From the NCBI GenBank assembly GCA_963794265.1, contig CAWCDJ010000004.1, forward strand, positions 1,674,001-1,738,000: a stretch of 64,000 bases of DNA, read 5' to 3'. Made by a program: the position numbers and the translations under genes. This document shows, piece after piece, positions 8,550 to 18,711 of this stretch (positions are counted from its first letter, which is position 1; each line of letters opens with the position of its first letter). The notes under the pieces were generated by a model. It saw only the letters and a list, made by a program, of their open reading frames with translations, did not search any database and was not told where the DNA came from. The stretch is from CAWCDJ01 sp963794265 (GTDB lineage: Bacteria > Acidobacteriota > Terriglobia > Bryobacterales > Bryobacteraceae).

Positions 8550-10468
8550 GAACGCACCTCCGCGGCCGAGCGGCGCCGCTCGCGAAACGGCAGGGTTCTG
8601 CGCAGCCCGGCGCGCCGGAACCGGCCGTAGAGCAGCCATTCGGCCAGCAGGCAGAGTGCGCCCGCCAGCGCCAGCCAGGGCCACGGTTCGGCGGAACTGC
8701 CGGCGACGATGCGGAAGCGCGGGATTCCCTTCAGGGCACTCGAGGGAGGCTCCCAGCGGGTATCCCAAAGCTGCGGGATCGTGAGCGAGTAGACGTATTC
8801 GTGATCGCCCGCATCCACGTGAACGGTGCCGGGCGCGCCGGAAAAGAAATTGAGGGTGCGGTCGTGCAAGGTGAACGGCAGGGCGGTGCCGTCTTCGGCC
8901 GTGACCTTGACGTACTTCTCGGCGGTATCCTCATCGATCAGCAGCTTCATGCTGCCCACGCTGCCGGCGCTGATTTCCCAGCGGCGGAAAATCTCGGGCG
9001 AGAACCAGCGCAGCAGGTTGGCGAAGAGCAGAGGAGTGGCCAGTTCGTAGCGCATGGCGGAAAGCGCCGGATGGAAGCCGAACACCACGATTTTGGGCTT
9101 GGCCGCGCGGGCCACGATCACCGGACCGGCTTCCACTTCGCCGATCGGTTCGTCGCCGCTCGCAGGTTCGAAGACCAGGGTCTGGTCGAGCCTGAAATCC
9201 TTGGTGCGCAGGCCCGAAGTTTCGGGCACGCCGGGGTCCCAACCCTGGAAGGGCACCTGCTCCACGGTGCCGCGGACCGGAACGGGTGAGCCTTGAGCGG
9301 GCGGCGCGATCCAGAGCGAATCGGCCGAAGGGCGCGAGGGCGGTGCGAAGCGGTCGAGGATCACCAGGCCGCGGTCGCCGGGGCGATACTCCTCGGGCTT
9401 GCGGTAGATGGCGGCGATGCGCGGGGTCGCCGAGAGGACGGGGCGCAGGAGGTCGGGTTCGGCGGAGTAGACGGTGACCGGCAATACGGGCTGGGAGGGG
9501 AGTTCGAGTTCCGCCTGGTCGTCGGCCGGGAAAGCGTCGTGCGGAGAGAGGGCCACGCGGATGACGCCGGCGGCGGTGGTCTTGTACTCGAAAGTGGCTT
9601 CCTGATCGGCGCCGGGTTCGAGCGTCAGGCGGCGCGAGCCACCCGCCACGCGGCCGGTTTGACCCGGAGGGCCGAAATCGAGGCTCAGGGTAACGGTGCG
9701 CGGCTGAGATCCGTAATTGCGCACGGAAACGTAGATCTCCCACAGGTCCGGCGACGCGGCCGAGCGGCGCACTCCGACTTTGCGCAGGCCGGTGTTTTCG
9801 ATGGCGTCGGGGACCAGCAGCACGCGCAGGTTATGGGGCGGCGCCGGAGCGGCCGGGTCGGGCTCCACGGTACGGCCGGCGCCCACGAAGGCGATCTCGC
9901 CGGGCCGGCCCTGTCCTTCGGCCTGAACGTGGCGGGCGAAGGCCAGCGCCTGGTCCACGTTCAAAGCGGTGGCGCCGGGGCGGGAGGCGTCGATGGCCGC
10001 CTCTACCACGCGATGATCAGGCTCGAAGGCGGTGGCGGGCGTGGTCAGGCCGTCGGCGCGCACCAGCATCACGCGGTCGCGCGCGGGCAGGGCGCGCACA
10101 TAGCGCCGGGCGCGTTCGCGCGCCAGATCCATCAGGGTGTGGTTGCCGGAACGGGCAGCCATCCAGGCGGACGTATCGAGGATCACGACGTGATTGCGTG
10201 TGCCGGTCTCCGGAGAGCCGAAGCGCAGGTGGGCGACGGCCAGCAGCAGCAGCGCCATGCCGGCAAGCTGGAGGATCAGGGACCAGGGCTGGCTGATGCG
10301 GCGGCGGCGGGCGGCGGGCGCCGGATGCTCGGCGGCCACCCAGAACCGCAGCGTGGAAACCACCTGCCGGCGGCGCGAGCGGTCGAGGAGGTAGAGCGCG
10401 ACAGCCAGTGCGGAAATGGAACCGAATACCGCTACGAACTGCAGTAGGGAGAGGTTCAGAAAGTACAT
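8546..10468 (-). CDS. BatA-like membrane protein with degenerate VWA domain
   Basis: A 640-residue protein. The first 60 residues (MYFLNLSLLQFVAVFGSISA and a second helix near residues 62-80) match the aerotolerance regulator N-terminal domain of BatA proteins. The next segment is VWA-like, but the MIDAS motif reads DTSAW (D98) rather than DxSxS, so metal binding may be weakened. A long Ig-like/beta-rich region follows, with a C-terminal helix (WLALAGALCLLAEWLLY). I chose ATG 10468, four bases after the DUF58 stop; a TTG at 10480 would overlap that gene. The stop overlaps the next start as GTGA. It belongs to the moxR operon. Confidence 0.8.
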   Translation of the reverse strand: MYFLNLSLLQFVAVFGSISALAVALYLLDRSRRRQVVSTLRFWVAAEHPAPAARRRRISQPWSLILQLAGMALLLLAVAHLRFGSPETGTRNHVVILDTSAWMAARSGNHTLMDLARERARRYVRALPARDRVMLVRADGLTTPATAFEPDHRVVEAAIDASRPGATALNVDQALAFARHVQAEGQGRPGEIAFVGAGRTVEPDPAAPAPPHNLRVLLVPDAIENTGLRKVGVRRSAASPDLWEIYVSVRNYGSQPRTVTLSLDFGPPGQTGRVAGGSRRLTLEPGADQEATFEYKTTAAGVIRVALSPHDAFPADDQAELELPSQPVLPVTVYSAEPDLLRPVLSATPRIAAIYRKPEEYRPGDRGLVILDRFAPPSRPSADSLWIAPPAQGSPVPVRGTVEQVPFQGWDPGVPETSGLRTKDFRLDQTLVFEPASGDEPIGEVEAGPVIVARAAKPKIVVFGFHPALSAMRYELATPLLFANLLRWFSPEIFRRWEISAGSVGSMKLLIDEDTAEKYVKVTAEDGTALPFTLHDRTLNFFSGAPGTVHVDAGDHEYVYSLTIPQLWDTRWEPPSSALKGIPRFRIVAGSSAEPWPWLALAGALCLLAEWLLYGRFRRAGLRRTLPFRERRRSAAEVRS

Positions 10469-10472
10469 AGGC

Positions 10473-11357
10473 TCACGCAATTCCGCGCATGCGGATCAGT
10501 TCGCCGAAGATGACGCTTTCGAGCGGCTGGGAGGCGCAAATTCCCGCATAGCGCCCGCCGCTGCGAAGCGCCAGGTTCTGGATGGCCGCGCTGTACTCGT
10601 CGAAGGCGCGGGTGTAGCGCTCGCGCGCGTGGTCGTCGAAGTCGAGCTTGAGGGCGGCGCCGGTTTCGGCGTCGTGCAGATCGAGCTCGCCGGTCCAGGG
10701 GGGAACGCGATCCTCGTCGGCCCAGACCTGGAGCAGCATGAGCTCGTGGCCATAATCGCCGAGGTACTGAATCGCGCGCTCGCAGCCGTTGTCGTCGAGG
10801 AAGTCGGAGATCACGATGAGCAGTCCGCGCTGGGAACAGGCTCCGATGAACTCGCGGACCACCGCCATGTAATCGGTGGTGCCGCCGGCCGCCATGGCGC
10901 CGATGCTCTCCATCAACGCCGTAAAGCGGTGGCGGCCGCCGGTGGCGAAGAGCCGCTGCCCGAGCCGGTTGGTAAATCCGTGGATCTCGATGGTGTCGAG
11001 CCGTACCAGGCCGACGTAGGAGAGCGCCGCGGCCAGCCTGCGCGCGTAATCGAACTTGACGCCTCCGAGGGCGGCCATGGAATCGCTCAGGTCGACCAGC
11101 AGGCGCACCGGCACGCGCGGCTCCACCTGAAACATTTTGAGAAAGAGCTTTTCGAGCCGCAGGTAGGCGCGCCAGTTGACGGCGCGCAGATCGTCTCCGT
11201 GGTGGAAGTTGCGGTGGTCCAGGAATTCCTGGCCAGGCCCGGCGAACCGGGAACGGTTGTGCCCGCCCACCAGACCGGAAAACGACTTCTTCCAGTGAAT
11301 GGTGAGACGCTCGAGCTTCTCGAGAAACTCGCGATCGAGGAGCGGGGCCTCAGGCAT
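10473..11357 (-). CDS. DUF58 domain protein
   Basis: A 294-residue soluble protein. The conserved DUF58 block is present: GPGQEFLDHRNFHHGDDLR, then VNWRAYLR, then VRLLVDLSDSM, which is the degenerate VWA core. A later ISDFLDDNG segment belongs to the same core. DUF58 proteins are partners of MoxR ATPases, which remodel or activate VWA proteins. It starts 7 bases after moxR and is followed 4 bases later by the BatA-like gene, so all four genes are one transcription unit. The exact biochemical role of DUF58 is not established. Confidence 0.88.
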   Translation of the reverse strand: MPEAPLLDREFLEKLERLTIHWKKSFSGLVGGHNRSRFAGPGQEFLDHRNFHHGDDLRAVNWRAYLRLEKLFLKMFQVEPRVPVRLLVDLSDSMAALGGVKFDYARRLAAALSYVGLVRLDTIEIHGFTNRLGQRLFATGGRHRFTALMESIGAMAAGGTTDYMAVVREFIGACSQRGLLIVISDFLDDNGCERAIQYLGDYGHELMLLQVWADEDRVPPWTGELDLHDAETGAALKLDFDDHARERYTRAFDEYSAAIQNLALRSGGRYAGICASQPLESVIFGELIRMRGIA

Positions 11358-11364
11358 AAGGTAC

Positions 11365-12360
<996 letters not shown>

Positions 12361-12432
12361 ATACCAATTGTAGAGCAGTAAGAACGGGTGCTCAGTGATG
12401 CGGGGGCCTAAATCACACGGTTGGGGCGTTGG

Positions 12433-12861
12433 TTACGCGTGGGTCTGCACGCCGGCTCTCTGCCCGAGTTTTCCGGCGAGAATTCCGATCACGTCAGCCA
12501 TCTCGGTAAGAGCGCGTCGAGCCTGTTGCGGCGCGGCGGATCTCGTTACGCGATAAAACGCGCACATCACTTTGTAATCCCAGACGAGAAGGCGGTCTTC
12601 GATAGACTGCATTTCGAGCCCGGCGGCATGTTCGAGCAGGTAAACCAGCAGATCATAGTCCTTCTGCAACGCAACCTGGAGCGGATCGAGCGCCTCACCG
12701 GTTCGAATCCGGCTCTGTACGTCACCGAAACTAAACCGGTTAGATGCTTCAGAAGAAGGCGATGAGATGGCAGCGGTTCGGATCAAAAGGAGACAGGTGT
12801 ACCGGAACCAATACACCAGCAAGACCACTGAGACGGCGATGATCAGGATACTCGTCAGCAT
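12433..12861 (-). CDS. Small single-span membrane protein, unknown function
   Basis: A 142-residue protein with an N-terminal membrane anchor (LTSILIIAVSVVLLVYWFRYTCLLLI) and a cytoplasmic helical region. Features include the run LQVALQKDYDLLVYLLEHAA and RLLVWDYKVMCAFYRVTR. I recognise no family. The gene has its own candidate promoter (12908-12936) and a 71-base gap to moxR downstream. Codon use is like its neighbours, which supports a real gene. A role next to the moxR operon is only suggested by position. Confidence 0.65.
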   Translation of the reverse strand: MLTSILIIAVSVVLLVYWFRYTCLLLIRTAAISSPSSEASNRFSFGDVQSRIRTGEALDPLQVALQKDYDLLVYLLEHAAGLEMQSIEDRLLVWDYKVMCAFYRVTRSAAPQQARRALTEMADVIGILAGKLGQRAGVQTHA

Positions 12862-12907
12862 TGAGTCTCAACCGAACTGCCTAGCCAGTACTAGGCCGAC
12901 CAGAACG

Positions 12908-12936
12908 AGTCTAGCACCCGATATTTAGAGATGCAA
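12908..12936 (-). promoter_or_regulatory. Candidate sigma-70-type promoter
   Basis: On the minus strand TTGCAT (12936-12931) and TAGACT (12913-12908) are separated by 17 bases in an AT-rich stretch. They lie about 47 bases before the start of the small membrane protein gene. Spacing and orientation fit a housekeeping promoter; acidobacterial consensus data are sparse. Confidence 0.35.
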
Positions 12937-12997
12937 TATTTTTAAAGGGTAAAGTCTGTTAATTGTATTCAATATCCGGAAAAGACCTGATTTTTTC

Positions 12998-13020
12998 GGG
13001 GCGGCACACAAGGCCGCCCC
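12998..13020. terminator. GC-rich hairpin, possible terminator
   Basis: GGGGCGGC (12998-13005) and GCCGCCCC (13013-13020) form a perfect 8-base-pair stem with a 7-base loop, 13 bases after the trpB2 stop. On the trpB2 transcript the hairpin is followed by A residues, not U, so it is not a classical intrinsic terminator. It may stabilise the 3' end or need a factor. Confidence 0.4.
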
Positions 13021-13032
13021 AGGGGAACAACC

Positions 13033-14370
13033 CTACTGTGCGGCGGCGAAGGGTTTGCCTTCGTACGCATAATCCTGGAGCTCCCCGCTGAGATAGGTCT
13101 CGTAAGCAGCCAGATCGAAATGGCCGTGGCCGCTGAGTGAGAACAGGATATTCCGCGAACGGCCTTCTTCGCGCGCGGTAAGCGCCTCATCGATGGCGGC
13201 GCGGATGGCGTGCGCCGATTCGGGCGCCGGCAGAATGCCCTCGCTGCGGGTAAACTGCAGCGCGGCTTCGAACACCGGGACCTGCGAGTACGACTTGGCT
13301 TCGATGTAGCCATGGTGGAGCAGGTGGCTGAGCAGCGGCGAGGCTCCGTGGTAGCGCAGGCCGCCGGCGTGGATCCCCGGCGGCACGAAATCATGGCCCA
13401 GGGTATACATACGGATCAGGGGGGTGAGCTTGGCGGTGTCGCCGAAATCGTAAGCAAAGGTACCGCGGGTGAGGCTGGGGCAGGCGGCGGGTTCCACGGC
13501 CAGGATCCTCGGGCCTTTGCCGGCCAACCGGTCGAGGACGTAGGGTAAGGCGAGCCCGCCGAAATTGCTGCCGCCGCCGAAGCAGCCGATGACGATTTCG
13601 GGCTCCTCGCCGGCCAGTTGCATCTGGAGCTTGGCTTCCTGGCCGATGACGGTCTGGTGCAGCATCACGTGGTTTAGCACGCTGCCGAGCGAATAGTTGG
13701 TATCGGAGTGGGTGGCGGCGTCTTCCACCGCTTCGCTGATGGCGATGCCGAGGCTGCCGACGGAATCGGGCGTGGCTGCCAGGATGGCGCGTCCGGAGTT
13801 GGTATGGTCGCTCGGGCTGGGGAACACTTCGGCGCCCCAGGCGTGCATCATCATGCGGCGGTACGGCTTCTGGTCGTAGCTGATGCGCACCATGTAGACG
13901 GTGCATTCCATGCCGAACATCTGGCAGGCGAGCGAGAGGGCGCTGCCCCATTGTCCGGCGCCGGTCTCGGTGGCCAGGCGGCGGATGCCCGCGCGCTTGT
14001 TGTAGTATGCCTGGGCTACGGCGGTATTCGGCTTGTGGCTGCCGGCCGGGCTGGTGCCCTCGTACTTGTAATAGATGTGGGCGGGGGTGTCGAGCGCCTT
14101 TTCGAGCCGCCGCGCCCGGTAGAGGGGGGTTGCGCGCCACAGGCGGTAGATGTCCATGACCTCGCCCGGAATATCGATCTCGGGTTTGGGTGAGAACTCC
14201 TGCTCGATCAGTTCCATGGGGAAGATCGGCAGCAGGTCCTGGGGAGTTAAAGGCAACCTGGTCTGCGGGTTCAGCGGCGGGTCGAGCGGCTCCTTAAGAG
14301 AAGGCAACACGTTGACCCACACGTTTGGCACCTGACTATCGGCGAGCAGGAATTTGGAATGCTCCGGCAT
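13033..14370 (-). CDS. Tryptophan synthase beta-like, TrpB2 type
   Basis: A 445-residue PLP enzyme, longer than the 390-400 residues of TrpB1. The PLP lysine is K113 in GSHKPNT, and the phosphate-binding loop is GCFGGGSNFGG. The N-terminal extension (LLADSQVPNVWVN ... PIFPMELIEQEF) is typical of TrpB2, which condenses indole or a related substrate with serine and usually lacks a TrpA partner. No trpA or other trp gene is nearby, consistent with a stand-alone role in indole salvage. A family 1 repeat lies upstream of its start at 14418-14448. The gene stands alone on the minus strand. Confidence 0.88.
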   Translation of the reverse strand: MPEHSKFLLADSQVPNVWVNVLPSLKEPLDPPLNPQTRLPLTPQDLLPIFPMELIEQEFSPKPEIDIPGEVMDIYRLWRATPLYRARRLEKALDTPAHIYYKYEGTSPAGSHKPNTAVAQAYYNKRAGIRRLATETGAGQWGSALSLACQMFGMECTVYMVRISYDQKPYRRMMMHAWGAEVFPSPSDHTNSGRAILAATPDSVGSLGIAISEAVEDAATHSDTNYSLGSVLNHVMLHQTVIGQEAKLQMQLAGEEPEIVIGCFGGGSNFGGLALPYVLDRLAGKGPRILAVEPAACPSLTRGTFAYDFGDTAKLTPLIRMYTLGHDFVPPGIHAGGLRYHGASPLLSHLLHHGYIEAKSYSQVPVFEAALQFTRSEGILPAPESAHAIRAAIDEALTAREEGRSRNILFSLSGHGHFDLAAYETYLSGELQDYAYEGKPFAAAQ

Positions 14371-14417
14371 GGGGAAGGCCCATTGTAACGCACACCGCGG
14401 AAGCCGAACCCGGGCTG

Positions 14418-14448
14418 GCCCGCTCCCTCACGGTCGCGGCTCTGTGCG
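14418..14448 (+). repeat. Family 1 repeat, copy 3
   Basis: CTCCCTCACGGTCGCGGCTC plus flanking bases, in the spacer between lutC and trpB2, 48 bases upstream of the trpB2 start. It is followed 82 bases later by a truncated copy. Confidence 0.8.
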
Positions 14449-14529
14449 TGAGCCGATTGACTTACTTGATTAGCTTCGCGTGCCACGGCCATCGTCTCCT
14501 CTTTGGCGGGCCGCCGCGGCCCATGGAGA

Positions 14530-14548
14530 CCCCTTACGGTCGCGGCCC
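14530..14548 (+). repeat. Family 1 repeat, truncated copy
   Basis: CCCCTTACGGTCGCGGCC keeps the central part of the unit. On the minus strand it supplies the last codons and the TAA stop (14536-14534) of lutC, whose protein ends in GPRP. Confidence 0.6.
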
Positions 14549-15178
14549 GGTGGATTCGACGAGGACGACGGTGATGCGGCCGGGTCCGTGGACGCCGCGC
14601 ACGAGAATCTGTTCGATATCGGCGGTGCGGCTGGGGCCGGTGATCAGCACCATGGAACTGGCCTGCTCGGCGGGCCGGGGGAGGAGCAGGAACAACTCGT
14701 CGAGGCCGGTCAGGATGCGGTCGCACGGAACGATGGCGAGGTGCGCGGGCGGAAGCAGCGAGATGAGCCGCGCCTCATGCGGGCTCGAGAGCATGACGAG
14801 CGTGCCGGTATCGGCCAGGGCATAATCGGCGCTGGTGATGCCGATATCGGCCGCGGCGCAGAGGGCATGCAGTTCGTCGCGATCGGTGATGCCGGTCCGG
14901 ACGCAGGGCAAAGATGTGATGCCGCACTCCGACAGGAACGGGGCGTTCGAGGCAACCGACGTCTTACCGGCAATCACCTCCGCCGCCACGGCACGCGGGT
15001 CTGTGGTGCGGCAGGCGGTTCCGGCGAGTTCCTCCACGCGGGCCATCATGTTCGCGATACGGGCTTCCCTTTCGACCGCGGGAACACGCAGGCGCACGGG
15101 CGGCGGATCGGAGGGCGGCTGTCCGGCGCTACGGCCCACGGCGGTGCGAATGCGGTGCAGGATGTTGTCTCGCGACAT
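14534..15178 (-). CDS. lutC: LutC-like LUD domain protein
   Basis: A 214-residue protein of the LUD family, third gene of a lactate utilisation operon. The core SADYALADTGTLVMLSSPHE with LLPPAHLAIV and VLITGPSRTADIEQ is diagnostic. LutA, LutB and LutC together oxidise L-lactate to pyruvate in the cytoplasm; the role of LutC is not catalytically defined. I chose ATG 15178 because it overlaps the lutB stop (TGATG) and is followed by MSRDNILHRI, as in other LutC proteins; a longer frame reaches upstream but is unlikely. Its C-terminus and stop are derived from a family 1 repeat. Confidence 0.88.
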   Translation of the reverse strand: MSRDNILHRIRTAVGRSAGQPPSDPPPVRLRVPAVEREARIANMMARVEELAGTACRTTDPRAVAAEVIAGKTSVASNAPFLSECGITSLPCVRTGITDRDELHALCAAADIGITSADYALADTGTLVMLSSPHEARLISLLPPAHLAIVPCDRILTGLDELFLLLPRPAEQASSMVLITGPSRTADIEQILVRGVHGPGRITVVLVESTGPRP

Positions 15179-16596
15179 CAGCGCTGCCTCCACATTTCGC
15201 GGAAGCTCTTGGATGGCGGCGGAGGCAGGTCGCGCTGGCTGGTCCACGCCTTGATCGGGCCGAAATTCAGGGTGGCGGGGAGCGACCGGATCCAGGCGTC
15301 GTCGGCGTAAGGGGCCACCGTACCGGCGATCCGTCCCGCCCATTCATACAGGCGCGGATGGGTCATCAACCAGGCGAAGGCGCGGAAGGCGAACTTCTCG
15401 ATCCGGTTCTGCTTCTCCCGGGCTTCGGTCTTTTTGACCTCCGAGCGGAGCGCGAGCAGCACCTTGGGAATATCGATCTTCACCGGGCAGACTTCGGCGC
15501 AGGCGCCGCAGAGGCTGGAAGCGAAGGGCAGAGCCGGCTCGTGGGAGACGCCCATGAACTGCGGGGTGATGATGGCACCGATCGGTCCGGAATATACCCA
15601 AGGAAAGCTGTGGCCGCCGATCTTCCGGTAGACCGGGCAGGTGTTCAGGCACGCGCCGCAGCGGATACAGTAGAGCGACTGGCGCTTGCCGCGGTCCGAC
15701 AACAGCCTGGTGCGGCCGTTATCGAGCAGCACGACGTAAAACTCGTCCGGCCCGTCGACTTCGCCGGGGCGGCGCGGACCGCTCAGGAACGACGTGTAAA
15801 CGGAGAGCAACTGCCCAGTGGCGCTACGCGCCAGGAGCTTCAGAAAGGTCGCCAGATCCTGGGCGCGCGGGATCACCTTCTCAATTCCCGCGACGGCGAT
15901 GTGGACCCTGGGGGCGGAGGTGGTCAGGCGGGCGTTGCCCTCGTTTTCGACGATGACCACGGCCCCGGAATCGGCCACCAGGAAATTGGCGCCGCTGATT
16001 CCGATGTCGGCCGCCAGGAACTTCTCCCTCAGCACGGCGCGCGCGATGGCGGTCTGCTTCTCGATGACGATTTCGTTCGGAACGTGGAGCCGTTTGGTGA
16101 AGAGCTCCGCCACGTCGTAGCGCGTCTTGTGGAGCGCCGGAGCGACGATGTGGTAGGGGCGCTCGTGCGCCAGTTGCACGATATACTCGCCGAGGTCGGT
16201 TTCGACCGATTCGAGGCCGTTATGTTCCAGCCGCTCGTTGAGGTCGAGCTCCTCGGTGGTCATGGACTTCGATTTGACGATGAGGTGGGCCCGGCGTTCG
16301 CGAGCGAGGCCGAGCACGAAATCGGCGACCTCCGTACCGTCCTTACAGTAGACCACCTTGCCGCCGCGGGCCGTGACGTTGCGTTCGAACTCCTCGAGGT
16401 AATGGTCCAGGTTCTCGATGGTGTGCTTTTTGAGGGCGTTGGCCTGGGTGCGCAATTCCTGGTAGTCGGGGAGCGCATCCGCGGAAACCGCTTCGATGCG
16501 TTTGTCCTTCAGCCGTCCGGTGGCGGTATAGATGGCGAGTTGCAGGTTGGCATCGGCCAGGGTCGCGTGAATCTTGGAATCGAATTCAACAGACAT
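15178..16596 (-). CDS. lutB: LutB-like iron-sulfur lactate oxidation protein
   Basis: A 472-residue protein with an N-terminal LUD region (about 60-290, including ISGANFLVADSGAVVIVENE) and a ferredoxin-like domain. Two 4Fe-4S motifs are visible: CIRCGACLNTCPVY and CGACAEVCPVKID. The C-terminal tail (RAFAWLMTHPRLYEW) is typical. It is the electron-transfer subunit of the LutABC lactate oxidase complex. lutA ends 6 bases before it; lutC overlaps its stop. The complex lacks flavin dehydrogenase motifs, unlike LldD. Confidence 0.93.
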   Translation of the reverse strand: MSVEFDSKIHATLADANLQLAIYTATGRLKDKRIEAVSADALPDYQELRTQANALKKHTIENLDHYLEEFERNVTARGGKVVYCKDGTEVADFVLGLARERRAHLIVKSKSMTTEELDLNERLEHNGLESVETDLGEYIVQLAHERPYHIVAPALHKTRYDVAELFTKRLHVPNEIVIEKQTAIARAVLREKFLAADIGISGANFLVADSGAVVIVENEGNARLTTSAPRVHIAVAGIEKVIPRAQDLATFLKLLARSATGQLLSVYTSFLSGPRRPGEVDGPDEFYVVLLDNGRTRLLSDRGKRQSLYCIRCGACLNTCPVYRKIGGHSFPWVYSGPIGAIITPQFMGVSHEPALPFASSLCGACAEVCPVKIDIPKVLLALRSEVKKTEAREKQNRIEKFAFRAFAWLMTHPRLYEWAGRIAGTVAPYADDAWIRSLPATLNFGPIKAWTSQRDLPPPPSKSFREMWRQR

Positions 16597-16602
16597 GGCA
16601 GG

Positions 16603-17328
16603 TCAGCGGCTCGCCAGGACTTCGGCCAGGTGGAGGGTGCGGATCTCCGAGCCGGCCCGCGAAAGCGCCCCCTGGATCTGCATCAGGCAGCTCGGGTCGA
16701 GCGAGACGACGGTGCGGGCGCCGGTCTTCACGATGGCTTCGATTTTGGTGCGGGCCATAGCGCCCGAGAGTTCGGCAAACTTGACGGCGAAGGTGCCTCC
16801 GAAGCCGCAGCACTCTTCGGCGGGCTGCATCTCCCGCAATTCCAGGCCGCGAACCCTGGCGAGCAGCCGGCGCGGGGCGCTCCGGATTCCGAGTTCGCGA
16901 AGGGCGTGGCAGCCATCGTGGAACGTCACCACGCCGTCGAAGCGGGCGCCCACGTCTTCCACTCCGGCCACCTCGGTCAGGAAGCTGGAAAACTCCCAAA
17001 CCCGGTTCTCGAGGGCGTGGACCCGCTTGAGGGTCTCGGGCTCCTTGTGGAAAAGCTCGGCAAAATGATGGGTCACCATGGAAGTGCATGAGCCGGATGG
17101 CACCACGACACACTCCGCGGTTTCAAAGACTTTCAGGAAATGGCGGGCGACGGTGCGCGCCTCCTCGCGGTAGCCACTATTGAACGCCGGCTGGCCGCAG
17201 CAGGTCTGATCCCCCGGGAAATCCAACTCGTAGCCGAGCCGTTCCAGTACCTCGGCCATCGCCATGCCGATTTTAGGGAATAACTGGTCGACCATGCAGG
17301 TAACGAACAACGATACCCGTTTGCCCAT
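16603..17328 (-). CDS. lutA: LutA-like CCG-motif iron-sulfur protein
   Basis: A 241-residue protein with two cysteine-rich CCG domains. The first has FVTCMVDQLFP and DQTCCGQPAFNSGY, the second FHDGCHALRELGI and EECCGFGG. These bind an unusual 4Fe-4S cluster, as in heterodisulfide reductase and glycolate oxidase subunits. It is the first gene of lutABC. Lactate oxidation suits an aerobic heterotroph. The divergent spacer to the RND adaptor (17329-17443, 115 bases) must hold both promoters, but no clear regulator site was recognised. Confidence 0.93.
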   Translation of the reverse strand: MGKRVSLFVTCMVDQLFPKIGMAMAEVLERLGYELDFPGDQTCCGQPAFNSGYREEARTVARHFLKVFETAECVVVPSGSCTSMVTHHFAELFHKEPETLKRVHALENRVWEFSSFLTEVAGVEDVGARFDGVVTFHDGCHALRELGIRSAPRRLLARVRGLELREMQPAEECCGFGGTFAVKFAELSGAMARTKIEAIVKTGARTVVSLDPSCLMQIQGALSRAGSEIRTLHLAEVLASR

Positions 17329-17443
17329 GTAAAAGCCAATTGTATCAGTTTCAACTCCTTGCAGTTCCCGTAGCGGACAAAATACCCCAATCCCGGTATT
17401 CTCCGAGACTCCTTGGATTTATTAAGATCGCACCAGAGAATAC

Positions 17444-18700
17444 ATGCCAACACTTCCCTCTGTGCGGAACACTTTACTCGTGCTGTTCGCTTTCTCGGCA
17501 CCTTTCCTTTTGTCGTCCTGCGGGAAAACCGAAGCGCAGACTCGAATGGCCGCCGCGCCCGAACTGCCGACTGTCGCGGTGGCCAAGGTCACCACCGACA
17601 ACCTCTCGAAGGGGCTCGTGCTGACGGCCGAGTTCAAACCGTTTCAAGAGGTCCAGGTGATGGCTAAGGTAGCCGGCTACGTGAAGCAAATCAATGTGGA
17701 CGTGGGCGACCGGGTGAGGGAGAACCAGCTCCTGGCGACGCTCGAAGTTCCGGAGATGGGAGACGACTTGCAGCGCGCCCGAGCCTCTGTCTCGCGCAGC
17801 AAGTCGGAGGTAGCGCGCGCCAAGGACGAGTTGCAGCGGGCACAGTCGGCCCACGACATCGCCCACATTTCGTATCAGCGCCTCGCCTCGGTCGCCGAGA
17901 AAAAGCCGGGACTGATCGCGCAGCAGGAGATCGACGACGCGCACAGCAAGGACCTGGTCGCGGAGGCGCAGGTTTCGGCGGCGCGCTCGGCGCTGGCGGC
18001 CGCCAATCAGCAGGTGGACGTCAATGATGCGGATGTGGAGAAGATCAAGACCCTGATGGATTACACGAGGGTGACGGCGCCATTCGCCGGGGTGGTGACG
18101 AAGCGGTATGCGGATACCGGGTCGATGATTCAAGCCGGGACGGCGTCCCAGACCCAGGCGGAGCCGATCGTCAAGCTTTCCGAAAACACCCTGCTGCGGC
18201 TGATCCTTCCGGTGCCGGAATCCGCGGTGCCCACGGTGCACATCGGGCAGCAGGTGGAAGTGCAGGTGCCGACTCTCCACCGCTCATTTCCGGGCCGGGT
18301 GGCGCGCTTCGACGACAAACTCTCGATGTCTACCCGGACGATGGACACCGAGGTGGACGTTCCGAATCCCAACCTGATTCTGATACCGGGGATGTATGCG
18401 GAAGTGAACCTGACGTTGACCCAGCGGAACGACGTGCTGACGGTTCCGGTGACGGCGGTGGATGTGGATTCCGCCAACCAGTCCCAGGGCAGCGTGATGG
18501 TGGTCACGGCAGATGGACGGGTGGCGACGCGGAAGATCGAACTGGGTCTCGAGACAGCCAGCCGCATGGAAGTGCGGTCGGGCTTGAATGAAGGCGACCT
18601 GGTGGTAATCAGCGGGCGCGCCATGCTTCAGCCGGATCAGGAAGTCCGGCCGAAGCTGACGGTCCTGGCGGCCGCGAATACAGGGGGACAGGCGAACTAG
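17444..18700 (+). CDS. RND efflux periplasmic adaptor lipoprotein, cassette 1
   Basis: A 418-residue membrane fusion protein. A signal peptide with lipobox LLSSC directs lipidation at C26. The lipoyl/barrel-sandwich half-motifs are EVQVMAKVAGYVKQINVDVG and the later FAGVVTKRYADTGSMI. They flank a coiled hairpin with repeats of AR/AK heptads (about 105-190). The beta-barrel and membrane-proximal domains follow. It joins the inner-membrane permease (18776) to the outer-membrane factor (21934). The substrate is unknown. A hairpin lies in the spacer to the permease. A close paralog starts at 24551. Confidence 0.9.
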   Translation: MPTLPSVRNTLLVLFAFSAPFLLSSCGKTEAQTRMAAAPELPTVAVAKVTTDNLSKGLVLTAEFKPFQEVQVMAKVAGYVKQINVDVGDRVRENQLLATLEVPEMGDDLQRARASVSRSKSEVARAKDELQRAQSAHDIAHISYQRLASVAEKKPGLIAQQEIDDAHSKDLVAEAQVSAARSALAAANQQVDVNDADVEKIKTLMDYTRVTAPFAGVVTKRYADTGSMIQAGTASQTQAEPIVKLSENTLLRLILPVPESAVPTVHIGQQVEVQVPTLHRSFPGRVARFDDKLSMSTRTMDTEVDVPNPNLILIPGMYAEVNLTLTQRNDVLTVPVTAVDVDSANQSQGSVMVVTADGRVATRKIELGLETASRMEVRSGLNEGDLVVISGRAMLQPDQEVRPKLTVLAAANTGGQAN

Positions 18701-18711
18701 TTTGTTCAGGG

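Noticed and set aside
6216..8630. Very long plus-strand open frame of about 800 residues opposite the VWA gene
   Set aside because: It is antisense to a gene with clear VWA domains and membrane helices; its translation is low-complexity and Arg/Gly/His-rich without a domain, as expected from antisense of high-GC DNA.
12998..13020. Classical intrinsic terminator for trpB2
   Set aside because: The stem is good, but the transcript continues with A residues rather than a U-run, so it is listed only as a possible terminator.
17329..17443. Operator or riboswitch in the lutA/RND divergent spacer
   Set aside because: No inverted repeat or conserved riboswitch core was visible in the 115 bases.
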